Assembly (NCBI GenBank): GCA_002914845.1
Contig: JXTC01000008.1
Location: forward strand, 590,891-654,890
From: Trema orientale
Lineage: Eukaryota > Streptophyta > Magnoliopsida > Rosales > Cannabaceae
Direction of reading: 5' to 3'
DNA: 64,000 nucleotides
Both the position numbers and the translations under genes were made by a program. This document shows, piece by piece, positions 1 through 11,894 of the stretch. Under the pieces are notes generated by a model. That model was not told where the DNA came from. It saw nothing but the letters and a program-made list of their open reading frames with translations, and ran no database searches. Position 1 is the stretch's first letter. Every line of letters begins with the position of its first letter.

Positions 1-2177
1 AAAATCAAGCACTTGGATTTTCATTTTAGTCCTCAAATCATTAGAAATTCTATATAAAAGAGGTCCCTCTTTAGTTTAGTTTATCCAGAAAGAAACACCA
101 ATTAGAATTCAAGAAAAACATAGTTAACTTGTATAAAAACTTGATTTAATAACATTTTTTTTATTGATTAAATGCATTTCGTAAATCTTGAGTCGGAAAG
201 ACCAAAAATCAATTTACAGAGTTTGTTAAAATCCTAAGCACTTAAAACTTTGAAAATATGCTCCTTGGGAACTCTAGTGTCCCATTTATCTGCCAAATCC
301 TCAAAAAAAGTAGCAATAACATCCTTATACAATCACTTAGCAGAAACAAGAAACTTGGTTAAACAGTTAGACATGGGGAAGGAGTGAGATAAAGAAAGGT
401 ACCAACCAAAGAGGGATAGGATCCATAGCGTAAGCCAAGCAACGTGCCTAGCCAACGTGACAACTAACTCGAATGAACAACCTGAAAGGGAGGAAAATAG
501 AAGAGGTGAGCTCGAAAGCTCAATAGGAAAGCTGTTATCTCATTTGAAAACCCTTTTCAGTGATGGAAAGTCCCTGCATGGTTAATTTAATCCAAAACAC
601 GTTTGCAGAACCATATGTGCATATATATATAAAAAAAATATCCAAAATCGGTAGTCCGTATGCACATATATATTTATATAGAAAACATGATATCTGAAAA
701 TCAATCAGTCCACAAACACATGATACAAATCCACCCATCCCCATGAGTTCACCACCTCTCATCAATGGAAACTAGGGTGTTGGCACTATGTGTGCCATAC
801 AGCCTGCCTGACACCTAGCCCATAATTGGAGGAGACACCCGTGTATCGCCTACCAAACCTGGAGGGGCAACTGCATTGCCTATGCTTGCCAAATGGGAAG
901 GTAATCAGAAGAAATACCCTGCGCGGATTCACGGACTTTGCACCGTCGGTGGGGCTGCAGCACCACACTGTAAAAACCCCATGATGCTATCCTGGGACGC
1001 CTGTGTGATCTTATGACATGTGTATTCTGAACTGATGTGTAAAAGTAGCCATGCAGTAATTTATGTTCAAATGATACTCTGGTTTTTAATAAAATAGTTA
1101 ATTAAATTTGTAGAAAATGGGCAGCATAAAGACACTATTTTAGCATATAAAAAAAAAAATAACCTGCACTCAGAAAAGTCCCAGAGCAATCCAATATATA
1201 AATTATATCATTCAATTCCATCACAGATATTTAAAAGTTTTAAAATCACATTTATTCTCATGTGTTGTAGAAAATATGTTTTATTCAAAATGACATAAAA
1301 GAGAGGTAACCGAATTCCTACCTTACTAGAATAGCGATACCACGCTATTGGATGCTCAAGGTGTCGATTAGACGATTGTTCGAAGGGTCGGGAACCAATT
1401 CCACGCCCTCGTTCGCTTACTTAAGAAAAATCAACTTCTCAATGAAGCTTCGAATCAAAGAACGGACCTCTTCATCGAATTCCTAAAGTCCAAAATAGCT
1501 AAGTTAGACATATAACTCGACTAATTCGGGTCCGGACCAACACCGGACCGGTGACACACAAAACTAGACAAAATCTAAGCCGTTAGATATTGATTTTCGT
1601 GCCGGTCACCAAATATAGTCAATATATATATATCAAACTTCACCATTTTCCTAGTACATTCCAAAAATGACAACGAAAACGAAATCTAACGGTTGGATTG
1701 AAAACTAAAATTCGAAACTCAAAACACCCAAAAATGACAACTTTCAATCTGGGCAAAATGAGATCGTGAAATATGTACCTTGACGATCCTTACGACGAGA
1801 CGAATCCAACGAGCCCAGTTTGAGGTTAAACGGAGGCCAGAATCGTCGCCGGTGACGAAAAATCCGAAATAGCCATTTCTCCTCCTCCGGCGACGGCGAG
1901 CAGTTCTGGCAGCTCCTGGAGGTCGACGGCGGGCTCGCGGTGGCCTGGTGAAGACTCGCCAATGGTCTACTCGGCCGGACGATGGCGGGAGGCAGCTGCT
2001 GCGGCGATCGTTTCTCCTTCGGCCGAGAGAAACCGAGAGTGAGAGAGAGAGTGATCAGGAGCGAGGGAGAGAGAAGAGAGAGAAAGGACAGTACATATAC
2101 ATATATACATATATTATGTTTTTTTTTAATCTGGTCAAATGGCCAATATGCCCTTTTAAAAAAAACGGGTTTTTACA
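1..2177 (-). repeat. 3' LTR of LARD copy 1 (truncated by window start)
   Basis: This repeat aligns base for base with 6277-8446. Its inner end reads (minus strand) TGTAAAAACCC, the same terminus as the other LARD LTRs and nearly that of the gypsy element at 25627. Inside are a GC-rich island near 1800-2000, a GA-rich tract near 2035-2090 and a TATA-like run near 2095-2115. This order suggests a promoter followed by a CT-rich transcribed leader when read on the minus strand. Short open frames on the minus strand in the GC island are treated under findings and are not called genes. Confidence 0.85.
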
Positions 2178-2190
2178 TTCTCCCCTCCTT
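2178..2190 (-). promoter_or_regulatory. Polypurine tract of LARD copy 1
   Basis: On the minus strand the bases directly before the TGTAAAAACCC LTR start read AAGGAGGGGAGAA. This is the position and composition expected for the plus-strand priming site of an LTR element, and nearly the same tract adjoins the 3' LTR of the gypsy element (27792-27804). Confidence 0.75.
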
Positions 2191-2449
2191 ATAGGAATTT
2201 CGTCCCGAAATTCAAGTACAAACTGAGAGTATAAATAAGTTCCCAAGAAATAGTCACTAAATGTGTAGAAAACACTTGACTGTAGGATTTAAGAGTATTA
2301 AACCGAACGCGAGTTCCGTTCTTATAGGAATTTTGTCCGAAATTCAAGTAAAAATCGAGAGTATAAATAAGTTCCCAAGAAATAGTCGCTGGAAGTATAG
2401 AGAACACTCGACTGCAGGATTTAAGAGTATTAAACTGAACGCGAGTTAA
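2188..2449. repeat. Tandem duplication, two units of about 130 bp
   Basis: The block beginning CTTATAGGAATTT at 2188 is repeated from 2321. Both units contain the GAATTT...GAAATTC palindrome, AGTATAAATAAGTTCCCAAG, and a GGATTTAAGAGTATTAAAC segment near their ends. The second LARD copy has only one unit at the equivalent place (about 48430-48562), so the duplication is specific to this copy. Confidence 0.8.
2195..2213. promoter_or_regulatory. 19-nt palindrome next to the polypurine tract
   Basis: GAATTTCG and CGAAATTC (8-base arms, 3-base loop) start 17 bases inside the LTR boundary. Exactly the same 19 bases lie 17 bases inside the 3' LTR boundary of the gypsy element (27809-27827). The conserved spacing suggests a cis-acting signal for reverse transcription or packaging; the function is inferred. 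Confidence 0.6.
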
Positions 2450-2498
2450 CGAAAGTGTGAAACAGACAGTCCTCAGTTGGTATCAAAATCCCGCCAAC

Positions 2499-2525
2499 AT
2501 ACCATACCGCTCTATGGTATGGTAT
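2499..2525. other. Conserved stem-loop in LARD interior, copy 1
   Basis: ATACCATACC (2499-2508) and GGTATGGTAT (2516-2525) form a perfect 10-bp stem around a 7-base loop. The same stem with a 7-base loop is found in the other copy at 48351-48377, in the opposite orientation as expected. It lies upstream of the 3' LTR in the element's sense and may be an RNA structure used for packaging or dimerisation; that role is inference. Confidence 0.65.
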
Positions 2526-5500
2526 AGGGACGCATATGGAGAGATGCGAGATTATAAAATAGCTCAACGATAGGTACAAGAATCTTAACATCGATGGTTG
2601 GAAACAACAACCTTAACTATGTGAGTGGTCAAAAGATAATGGTAATGATGATAACTACGGCTAGAAGCCGAGAACACAGGACTGCGAACGCTGATTGTAA
2701 GGCACCAAACTAGAACAACAGACCAAATGTCAGATATAAGAATACTGTCCCCCCTGATCATACCAGATCAATAATCTCCTGGGACATACCCATTTGTCTG
2801 TAATTAGTTCTTGGTTGTAGACAATCTCTGAGTCAATAACTCTTAACGGGAGTCTCATTTCAAGCACAGAACATAATCAAACAGAGTTTAAAACGAAGAA
2901 CAAAGATCCTTGTGTTACACCACACAAGATGAATGAGTTCAGAGGTCGAAGGTGACAAAGAGAGTTCAATGGTTCACAATCATTTTTTGCTCTCCGATTA
3001 GAGTGAGGAATAACACAAAACACAAACCACTTCTAGTCAAATACCAAACTAGAGTACCCACACGAGAATTCACCAAAGCAAAACATTAGTGCAAACTTCA
3101 ATCTCAAATGCAGGCATCCAAACATGAGAAATTTCAAAAGCATTTCAAACCTTTTATCCAGTGCAAAACCTCATCAAAGAAAACCAAAGCGCATGCTGAC
3201 CTAAAGACTCGATAAGCTCTTGATATAAAGAAAACTCCATGGACACAATCCAATATCCTGGAAATATGCACATAACAATTGAAATTGACACTTAACGCCC
3301 CATAAATAACGTTCTAACAGGATAGGCTGTCTGGTACCATTCTCGAGGGACGCCTGTCTCCTATGAAACCTTCTTTCAATTTTTAATGAAAACATTTTTG
3401 CAAACATTTTTGAAAACATTGAATGTAAAAAGTGTTAGGGCCTAGGAATACTACACTAGTTCACAATATGGTTTTTCCCTGGCCAAAGGTAAACCATACC
3501 TGAACTCCGAGTATCCCTTTATGATATATAAGTATAGTCCAATGACTCTTAAGGTAAAACCCATGAGTAATCTCGCTCCAATTACCATTAACCATATAAC
3601 AATAACCATGTTATATATAATTTAAACCAGATAAGGGATTTAGATACAACCCAATATCAACATTTAGGAAAAAGTTTTATTCCATATATATATGATGAAA
3701 ATCTCTAATAATCACAAGCATTAATCTATAAAATTGAGTTATACATGATAACCATTTAGTAAAACAAACATAGAATGCATGAAAAAGACACTAGCTCGTT
3801 TCCCATAATCAACGAAACAAACATTTATTATGAAATCCATACTTACTTGGTAAAATGATAACCGAAGCCATATTTAAATTACCATGGTCGGTTTTTCCTT
3901 TCAAAACTAATAAAGTATTTGGGCCTCAATCCATATCACAATTAAACACAATGTAATGTTTTTATAGAGTTTCAAAATATTTTCTCAAAGTAACCAAACA
4001 AGTTTCTCAAAAGTTTGAAAGTTCACACTTCTCTCTCTCTCTCTCTTTTTTTTTTTTATACATATATAAGGGAAAATGGGGTAATTTATAAAATATTAAA
4101 GTGTGAAACATTGTCAAAACATTTTCTCAAAGTGGGTAAAATAAACTCCAATTCTCACTTAACCTTTCAAAATAAACATTAATAGTTAATGGAGATTTAT
4201 ACTAGGTATGACAAACCAATTAACATATATATGAACTCTGTAAACTGGAAAGCTAGAACCAAATCTTTAAGAAGAATATCACATACTCACATGCACTACT
4301 CAAGGCTTGTCAAACATAAAGCCAATGCATATAACTGAAAACCTATCAGTGTATAACCAAGGCACATAACCCGATAACCTTTATTGATTTAAAAATCAAA
4401 ATCTCACTCTCCTCCCAAGTTTTTTTCCAACACTAGGGAGACTGGTCAGAACAAATCACACAATGCCCAAAATTTGATCAAAAGAAATCCTGCATAGTCT
4501 AATGCAACTTGTTCACACCGTGGAAAATCAGTTTTGCATGAATCATAACGACTTAACAATCCAACAAAAACCAAGGGACCATGGATCAATCAATAAGTTA
4601 AACCATATCAAGGCAAACTTAGAAGAAACATGTAATTTGAACCATCAAACACACCGGGAATAAGTGACGAACTTCACAGAATTTAAATCAAAATTCTCAA
4701 CTCACATGTTTCCACCCAAAAAGGATTTTATAACGCAAGCAGTTATACCAATCTCCATTCTCAAGTAATACATTCTAGAGAAAATCACAAGTACAAACCT
4801 TCAAACACACACGTAAAGCTAAAGATTTTTTCCCAAAATAATTTTTTTTTTAATCCACACCAAAGTTTATCGAGTAGTCAAATTTGTGAATATTTTGATT
4901 CGAAACGTTTCTTTAAGTAACTTATATTCATTTTTCAAGCATACTTGTGAAAGTACTTGTTAAATCTCAAACCAAGTATCAAGTAGGGATTGGAAAATCC
5001 TTAATAATCTATTAAGCCCAAAGTTTAAAATAGAACTTGAAAAGTTTGGTTTATGAATATACATTTATAAAAATAAATTACTTTGGTCTAAAGGTCCTTT
5101 CGATCAACACTTCTAACGTAAAACAAAATCTTGCTAGTATACAAATAGGTTGGGTGGCTTTGTAAAATTTAGTCTCAAAGTAGCATTTTAATTTAAAACA
5201 ATACGTTCTTTGAAAAAGTGTATTACTTTCACCCAACCAATATTCAAGTTTAAAAATGTCCATATTTTTCTTGAAAACAAATATGTCACCTTAGTCAAAT
5301 ACAAGGTCTATATTATTCAAAATGCTAATTGTCAACTTAGCATTTCTAAAAGTCTCGAAACTAAATAACCCAATTTTAAATCCAACCAACTCTCAATAAT
5401 TTGGGAATTTTCATTCAAAGAACCACAATAACACAACTTGATGAAAATAAAGGAATCCAATTACTATAGTTTAATAGTATATTCAATTACCAAACTAAAT

Positions 5501-6172
5501 CACTTAACCAATGAGCAGGCGATGTAAAAGTATCCTTAATACAGACATTAAAACATAGAATCAAGTCATGAGATATTCAAATCAAATTATCACAAAGATA
5601 TCAATCCTAAGAAAATAACATCTCAGTCTCATAAACACCAACAAAGTCAAGCGATATCAGTTAAAGTGTAATTACCAAACCAATGCATCACAAGCAAAAA
5701 TTCCTAAGTAAATACAACCACAATCAAATACTACAAACAAAAGTGACAACAAAACCCGAGAGACAATATATAGACAACCCACAAGATAGTCAAAGCACAA
5801 CAACTAAGACACAAGATACCGGATTGCTACCTTAGAACCTACGAGATTCACGTAGCCTACACTCTGAATGGACGGAAGAGTACAAAAACGAACGTCCATT
5901 CGAAACAGAGGACTACGCTAAGAGCGAAAATCAATGGTCTCATGTCAAACTCGATACATCCGAGACTAACACTCCTGGGAAATCACTATCCCAAAGAGAC
6001 TAGAATTTCACTTTGAAGAGGTTTAAGAGAGGACTTGGAAGGAATAAGAGCAAAAGTAACTTATCTAACCAGTTCCTAAGTGATGTATGAGGTATTTATC
6101 AAAATCATTTCCAAAATATTTTTAAACACTAAAAATTTTCACAGGCTCGATCTAAGACAAATCTGAAGCCGT

Positions 6173-6184
6173 GCTTTGATACCA
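6173..6184 (-). promoter_or_regulatory. Primer binding site of LARD copy 1
   Basis: On the minus strand this reads TGGTATCAAAGC, four bases after the 5' LTR end. It matches the plant initiator Met-tRNA 3' end except for one G-to-A change. The second LARD copy has exactly the same variant, so the change is characteristic of the family. Confidence 0.8.
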
Positions 6185-6188
6185 ATTC

Positions 6189-8446
6189 TGTCATAGCTCA
6201 AAATTCCAGACCGTGACTTTTTGGTAATTTTGAGTGTAAATCAATATAAATAAAGAATTTTACAAAATTCGGAGAAAATCAAGCACTTGGATTTTCATTT
6301 TAGTCCTTAAATCGTTAGAAATTCTATATAAAAAAAGTTCCTCTTTAGTTTAGTTTATCCAAAAAGAAACAACAATTAGAATACAAGAAAAACATAGTTA
6401 AATTGTATAAAGACTTGGTTTAATAACATTTTTTGTATTGATTAAATGCATTTCGTAAATCTTGAGTCGGAATAACCAAAAATTAATTTACAGAGATTAT
6501 TAAAATCCTAAGCACTTAAAACTTTGAAAATATGCTCCTTGGGAACTCTAGTATCCCATTTATCTGCCAAATCCTAAAAAAAATAGCAATAACATCCTTA
6601 TACAGTCACTTAGCAGAAACAAGAAACTTGGATAAACAGTTAGACATGGGGAAGGAGTGAGACAAAGAAAGGTATCAACCAAAGAGGGATAGGACCCTAA
6701 GCATAAGCCAAGCGACGTGCCTAGCCAACGAGATAACTAACTCGAATGAACCACCTGAAAGGGAGGAAAATAGAAGACGTGAGCTTGAAAGCTCAGTAGG
6801 AAAGTTGTTACCTCATTTGAAAACCCTTTTCAGTGATGGAAAGCCCCTACATAGTTAATTTAATCCAAAACACATTTGCAGAACCATATGTGCATATATA
6901 CATAAAAAAAAATATCCAAAACCGGTAGTCCGTATGCACATATATATTTATATAGAAAACATGATATCTGAAAATCAATCAGTCCACAAACACATGACAC
7001 AAATCTAGCCATACCTATGAGTTCACCACCTCTCATCAGTAGAAACCAGGGTGTTGGCACTATGTGTGCCATACAGCCTGCCTGTCACCTAGCCCATAAC
7101 TGGATGGGACACCCGTGTGTTGCCTACTAAACCTGGAGAGGTAACCGCATTGCCTACGCCTGTCAAATGGGGAGGTAATAAGAAGAAATACTCCGCGCGG
7201 TTTCACGAACTCTGCGCCATCAGTGGGGTTGCAGCACCACACTGTAAAAATCTCATGGTGCTAACCTGAGACTCATGTATGATCCTGTGACGCGTGTACT
7301 CTGAACTGATGTGTAAAAGTAGCCATGCAGTAATTTAAGTTCAAATGATATTCTGGTTTTTAATAAAATAGTTAATTAAATTTGTGGAAAAATGGGCAGC
7401 ATAACGACCCTATTTTAACATATCAAAAAAAAAAAAACCTGCACTCAAAAAAGTCCCAGAGCAATCCAATATATAAATCATATCATTCAATTCCATCACA
7501 GATATTTAAAAGTTCTAAAATCACATTTGTTCTCATGTGTTGCAGAAAATAAGTTTTATTCAAAACGATATAAAAGAGAGGTAACCGAATCCCTATCTCA
7601 CTAGAATAGCGATACCAAGCTATTGGATGCTTAAGGTGTCGATTGGACGATCATTCGGAGGGTCGGGAACCAATTCCACACCCTCGATTGCTCACTTGAG
7701 AAAAATCAACTTCTCAATAAAGTTTCGAATCAAAGAACGGACCTCTTCGTCAAATTCCTAATGTCCAAAATAGCTAAGTTAGACATATAACTCGACTAAT
7801 TTAGGTATGGGCCGACACCGGACCAGTGACACACAAAACTGGACAAAATCTAAGCCGTTAGATATTGATTTTCGTGCCGATCACCAACTATAGTCAATAG
7901 ATATATCAAACTTCACCATTTTCTGAGTACATTCCGAAAATGAGAACAAAAATAAAATCTAACGGTCGGATCGAACACTAAAATTCGAACCTCAAAACAC
8001 CCTTAAATGGCAACTTTCAATCCGGACAAAATGAGATCGTGAAACCTTGATGATCCTTGTGATGAGACGAATCCAACGAGCCCAGTTTGAGGTCAAACGG
8101 AGGCCGAAATTGTCGCCGGTGACGAAAACTCCGAAATGGCCATTTCTCCTCCTCCGGCGACAGCGAGCAGTTCCGGCAGCTCCTGGAGGTCGGCGACGGG
8201 CTCACGGTGGCCTGGTGAAGATTCGCTGGCGGTCTACTCGGCCGGACGATGGCGGGAGGTAGCTGCTGCGGCAGTTGTTTCTCCTTCAACCGAGAGAAAC
8301 TGAGAGCGAGAGAGAGAGAGTGATCGGGAGCGAGGGAGAGAGAAGAGAGAGAGAGAGGACAGTACATATATATATATATTTAATTATTATTTTTTTAAAA
8401 TCTGGTCAAATGACCAATATGCCCTTTAAAAAAAACGGTTTTTAAA
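6189..8446 (-). repeat. 5' LTR of LARD copy 1
   Basis: Full-length LTR of 2258 bp, starting TGTCATAGCTC on the plus strand and ending in GGTTTTTAAA where the partner LTR has GGGTTTTTACA. It aligns throughout with 1-2177. The GC-rich island is at about 8080-8280 and the GA-rich tract at about 8300-8360, followed by a TATA run. The terminal A in place of C is a point change in the otherwise conserved end. Confidence 0.85.
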
Positions 8447-8580
8447 ATTACTTAGGGCTTTTTAGCTAAATAGCCAAATTTTAGATCATAGTTTGCAAAA
8501 TGGCTATGGCCCAGCCTATTATTACTTAGGGCTTTTTAGCTAAATAGCCAAATTTTGGATCATAGTTTGCAAAATGACCA
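8447..8580. repeat. Direct duplication with 74-base period beside the LARD
   Basis: ATTACTTAGGGCTTTTTAGC starts at 8447 and again at 8521. The similarity runs for about 55-60 bases in each copy (AAATAGCCAAATTTT, GATCATAGTTTGCAAAATG). The first copy begins exactly at the LTR end. The origin is unclear: it could be a local duplication or part of an older element. Confidence 0.7.
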
Positions 8581-9712
8581 TTTTTCAAATAATGTTAAAA
8601 AATAGCTGAAATTTGAAAATTATTTAAAAATGGCCATTTTTTTAATTTTTTTTCCTACTTTTTTTTTTGAGAATTCTATTTTTTTCATATTTAGTATATT
8701 AAAATATATTGATTTATTTTTTGGAAAATAGAATTAATTTTAAAAATATTAATTTTCTTTTTCAAAAATTGATTTACATTATAAAAAATTAGATCAACTG
8801 AAAAACAACCATTTTTAAAATAAAATTATATGACGGTCATTTATTAAACAAGTGTAAAGAATGACAATTTTTTAAATTGGTCTTATGATCATAATTGAGA
8901 ACTGAACTTGGTACCATCTTTGGTTTTTGGCCCATTATTGATATGATGATTTTTAAGAGAAAATTAAGTGGATGACCAATTTTTTAAATTAGTTTAAGTA
9001 GATGTGCATGTTTTAAAAGTTATAGTTAGATGTCCATTTCTTTTAAAGCTTTAGTTGTGGAGTATATTATATTTCTATTTTTATCATTAAGTGAACTGGA
9101 TAATTAGTTATAAACTTTTGAGTTTGGTCATATACTAAGTTTTGGGCCAAGAAATGGTCAAATAGCTAGTTAGCTTATAATGTAGTGTATACTTTTTAAG
9201 GTTTCTTAATGGGTCAAACCTCCTCTCTATATAACTTAGACACACTTGTGTCACTGATAGCTATTTTGAAGAGTTAGGAGGATATTGAAAAAGATCTAAG
9301 CCTAACGTGTGCGTTTGTTTACGTAATTTTCTATCTTACAAAATTATTCGAGTGTTTTGATTGTGCTAATGTTATCTCATGAATTCAAGAAGTATTTATC
9401 TGTTAATCCCGTAATTTATATTCTATATTAATATGTGATTGTAGGATTTTATCTTACAATTTCAACCCATAGTGATCGCTTATGATTTTCTTTCTGGGCT
9501 GTTTCTTGTTCATCGGGGTGGATATTTTTTGTTTTTGTTTACCTAGGTTAGTGTAGATGCATAGGTTTTTACCGAAGATTATGCATATTGACATATATGC
9601 ATGTGTCGAACATTGGAAATAAATTATGCAAAGATTAGACATTGAATTTACTATCATTTTTGTCTCCTTGTAGTTTAGGGGAAAATCTGATAGAAGAATC
9701 AAAGCTTTGGTT
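8581..9712. other. Intergenic AT-rich stretch
   Basis: I see no gene here. The sequence is AT-rich with poly-T runs (8640-8700), many stops in all frames and no recognised transposon domain. It leads up to the target duplication of the copia element. Confidence 0.6.
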
Positions 9713-9717
9713 GTATT

Positions 9718-9909
9718 TGAAAGAATGGTGTTTTTTTGTTATATATTTTGACTGATCAAATACAATATATATATAGGAATAGAATCCTCAATTAGCTCCC
9801 TAGAAATTAGGTTATACAATATCTATGATCTGTACATACCTATACAATCTTCTATATGAGGTAATAAAATCAATTAGCTATCTTTACAAAAATATTGACA
9901 ATCTCAACA
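9718..9909 (-). repeat. 3' LTR of copia element
   Basis: 192 bp, TGAAAGAATGG to ATCTCAACA on the plus strand, preceded by the target duplication GTATT at 9713-9717. It matches 15053-15244 with 8 mismatches and no gaps. Confidence 0.93.
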
Positions 9910-9918
9910 CTCCCCCTC
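9910..9918 (-). promoter_or_regulatory. Polypurine tract of copia element
   Basis: On the minus strand GAGGGGGAG directly precedes the 3' LTR start TGTTGAGATTG, the normal place for the plus-strand primer of an LTR retrotransposon. Confidence 0.85.
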
Positions 9919-10297
9919 AAGTTGGTGCATAAATGTCACACATGCCCAACTTGCCTAAGAACTTTGAGAGAACCCGATTGGATACTCCTTTGGTAAGGAT
10001 ATCAGCTAACTGATCTTCTGACCGAATCTTTGGTAGTTCCACAGTCTTTTCATCCAGTTTCTCCTTAATGAAGAATCTATCTATCTCGACATGCTTTGTA
10101 CGGTCATGTTGAACTGGATTATGGGCTATGTCACATGCTACTTTGTTGTCACAGTATAGCTGAATTGGTTGCTTTGGAGAATAGCCTAGGTCCTGTAAGA
10201 GAAATTTCAACCACAGTGCTTCACAAATTCCTAAGGCCATTCCTCTGTACTCAGCTTCTGCACTAAATCTTGCAACAACATTCTGTTTCTTACTTCT
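9917..10297 (-). pseudogene. Copia RNase H, C-terminal part
   Basis: The open frame from 10240 to 9917 starts in MALGICEALW and carries YCDNKVACDIAHNPVQHDRT, KHVEIDRFFIKEKL and QLADILTKG, the classical end of the copia polyprotein. A stop at 10295-10297 separates it from the upstream reverse transcriptase and RNase H frame, which otherwise continues directly into it. The last codons reach the polypurine tract, as is usual in copia elements. Confidence 0.9.
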
Positions 10298-11362
10298 CTA
10301 TGTAACTAAGTTCCCACCTACAAAGGTAAAGTATCCTGAAGTTGACCGCCTATCATCAACTGCTCCAGCCCAATCAGCATCTGTATATACCTCGATATTT
10401 TGTTTATTTGTGTTTTTAGAGAATAGAATTCCTTTTCTTGGAGCGGATTTTAGATACCTCAAAATGCGCATAACTGCATTCATATGTTGCTCACTGAGAT
10501 TATGCATGAACTGACTAACGATACTCAGGGCATAAGAGAGATCTGGTCTTGTGTGAGCTAAGTACATTAGTTTTCCAACGAGTCTCTGATATCTCCCCCT
10601 GTCCACCGGTACCTGACTTGTCTCAATGCATATCTTTAGACCCTCTTCCATTGGAGTGCCAGCTGGTTGGCAAGCTGACATACCAGTTTCATGTAGTAGA
10701 TTTAAGGCATACTTTCTTTGAGATAAGAAGATTCCCTTACTCGATCGAGATACTTCAATTCCTAGAAAGTATTTTAAAGGGCCTAAGTCTTTCATTTCAA
10801 ATTCCTTGGACAAGTACTCCTGTAAAGTTCTCATTTCTTCTAGATCATTGCCTGTGACGATCATATCATCCACATATATAATGAGTGCAGTAATTTTCCC
10901 GTGTCGCTTCTTTAAAAATAATATGTGATCTGAATTGCTTTGTTTGTAACCAAAGGTTGTCATGGATTTGGTGAATCGTCTGAACCAAGCTCTAAGAGAC
11001 TGTTTTAATCCATATAATGATTTCTTCAACCTGCACACCTTCTGATTTTGTCCTTCTGTTACCATGCATCCTGGTGGGAGATCCATGTAGACTTTTTCAG
11101 ATAGTTGTCCATGTAAGAATGCATTCTTCACATCAAACTATTGTAATAGCCAATCAAAATTTGCAGCTAAGGATAATAAGACTCGGACTGCATTGATTTT
11201 GGCTATAGGTGCAAACGTTTCAGTGTAGTCAATTCCATAAGTTTGGGTATATCCTTTTGCCACCAATCTCGCCTTAAAATGTTCGATTGTACCATCAGCT
11301 TTGTATTTAATAGTAAAGATCCATCTACAGCCAACTAGTTTTTTTTTCTGTGGGATGGTCAA
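10298..11362 (-). pseudogene. Copia reverse transcriptase and first part of RNase H
   Basis: Two frames make up this domain. 11362-11138 holds the N-terminal fingers ([39 protein letters not shown]). After a stop near 11135 the frame 11131-10298 continues with NAFLHG, LKKSLYGLKQS, the catalytic YVDD (residues 86-89 of that frame) and DLGPLKYFLGIEV. It then runs into RNase H (EVYTDADWAG, DRRSTSGYF). The catalytic Asp pair and the first RNase H Asp are still present, so the loss is by nonsense mutation and not by active-site change. Confidence 0.92.
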
Positions 11363-11894
11363 CGAGCTCCCAAGTTTGGTTCTTTTGCAAGGATGTCATC
11401 TCTTCATTCATCGCTACTTTCCATCTTGGATCATTTAAGGCTTCTTGCACACTGTTAGGTATAGATACAGTAGATAACTAATTGATAAATGACTGATTTG
11501 TTTGTGACAAGCGATGTATAGACATATAATAGTTCATGGGATATCTTGTTTTACTCGACAATTGAGGCTCATATGTAGGTTTTGGAATACCTCTGGTGAG
11601 ACGTTGTGGTAACTGTCTCCTGGATGACTCATGCACTGTATAAGGAATATCCTCAGGCAACGATTGGTTTAGTGTATCAATTGGGAGAGGCTCGGTTTCA
11701 GATATTTCCTGGCTTTCTGGGTGCTTATTTTCACTTAGATCCAAGGTTTGGCCACTAGGTTCCACTTCTACGCTTATTGTGTCATTGTGTAGGGTATCAC
11801 CACTTAAATCTAAGTTTTGACCACTAGGATCTAAATCTCTTACATTTTGAAAAGATATTTCCACAACATCTTCCTCAAGGTTGTATACAAGAGT
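11363..11894 (-). pseudogene. Copia linker between integrase and reverse transcriptase
   Basis: The frame 11864-11478 is rich in Ser, Pro, Asp and Gln and contains SGQNLDLS and SGQTLDLSE, an internal duplication of a short acidic segment. It continues in frame from the integrase frame after a single in-frame stop at 11895-11897. It then ends at 11478, and the reverse transcriptase frame begins out of phase at 11362, so at least one frameshift lies in 11363-11477. Confidence 0.8.

Larger units (their letters stand above)
2178..6188 (-). other. Non-coding internal domain of LARD copy 1
   Basis: About 4 kb between the LTRs. No frame longer than about 75 codons is open, and none shows gag, protease, reverse transcriptase or integrase motifs. 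Segments such as 5040-5270, 3200-3420 and 5820-6130 match the internal domain of copy 2 in reverse complement, so the sequence is conserved between copies despite lacking genes. A CT/T microsatellite lies at about 4030-4058. Confidence 0.75.
1..8446 (-). mobile_element. Non-coding LTR retrotransposon (LARD-like), copy 1, left end outside window
   Basis: Two long direct repeats, 1-2177 and 6189-8446, enclose about 4 kb with no recognisable gag or pol. Next to the right repeat is a primer site complementary to initiator Met-tRNA, and next to the left repeat a purine tract on the minus strand, so the element reads right to left. A second copy in the opposite orientation lies at 42465-50881 and shares LTRs, primer site, purine tract and internal sequence. 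Long LTRs with a conserved but non-coding interior are the hallmark of LARD-type non-autonomous elements. The left target duplication is outside the window; the right flank starts ATTAC. By eye the two LTRs differ at about 17 of the first 235 aligned bases, so this is not a recent insertion. Confidence 0.85.
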
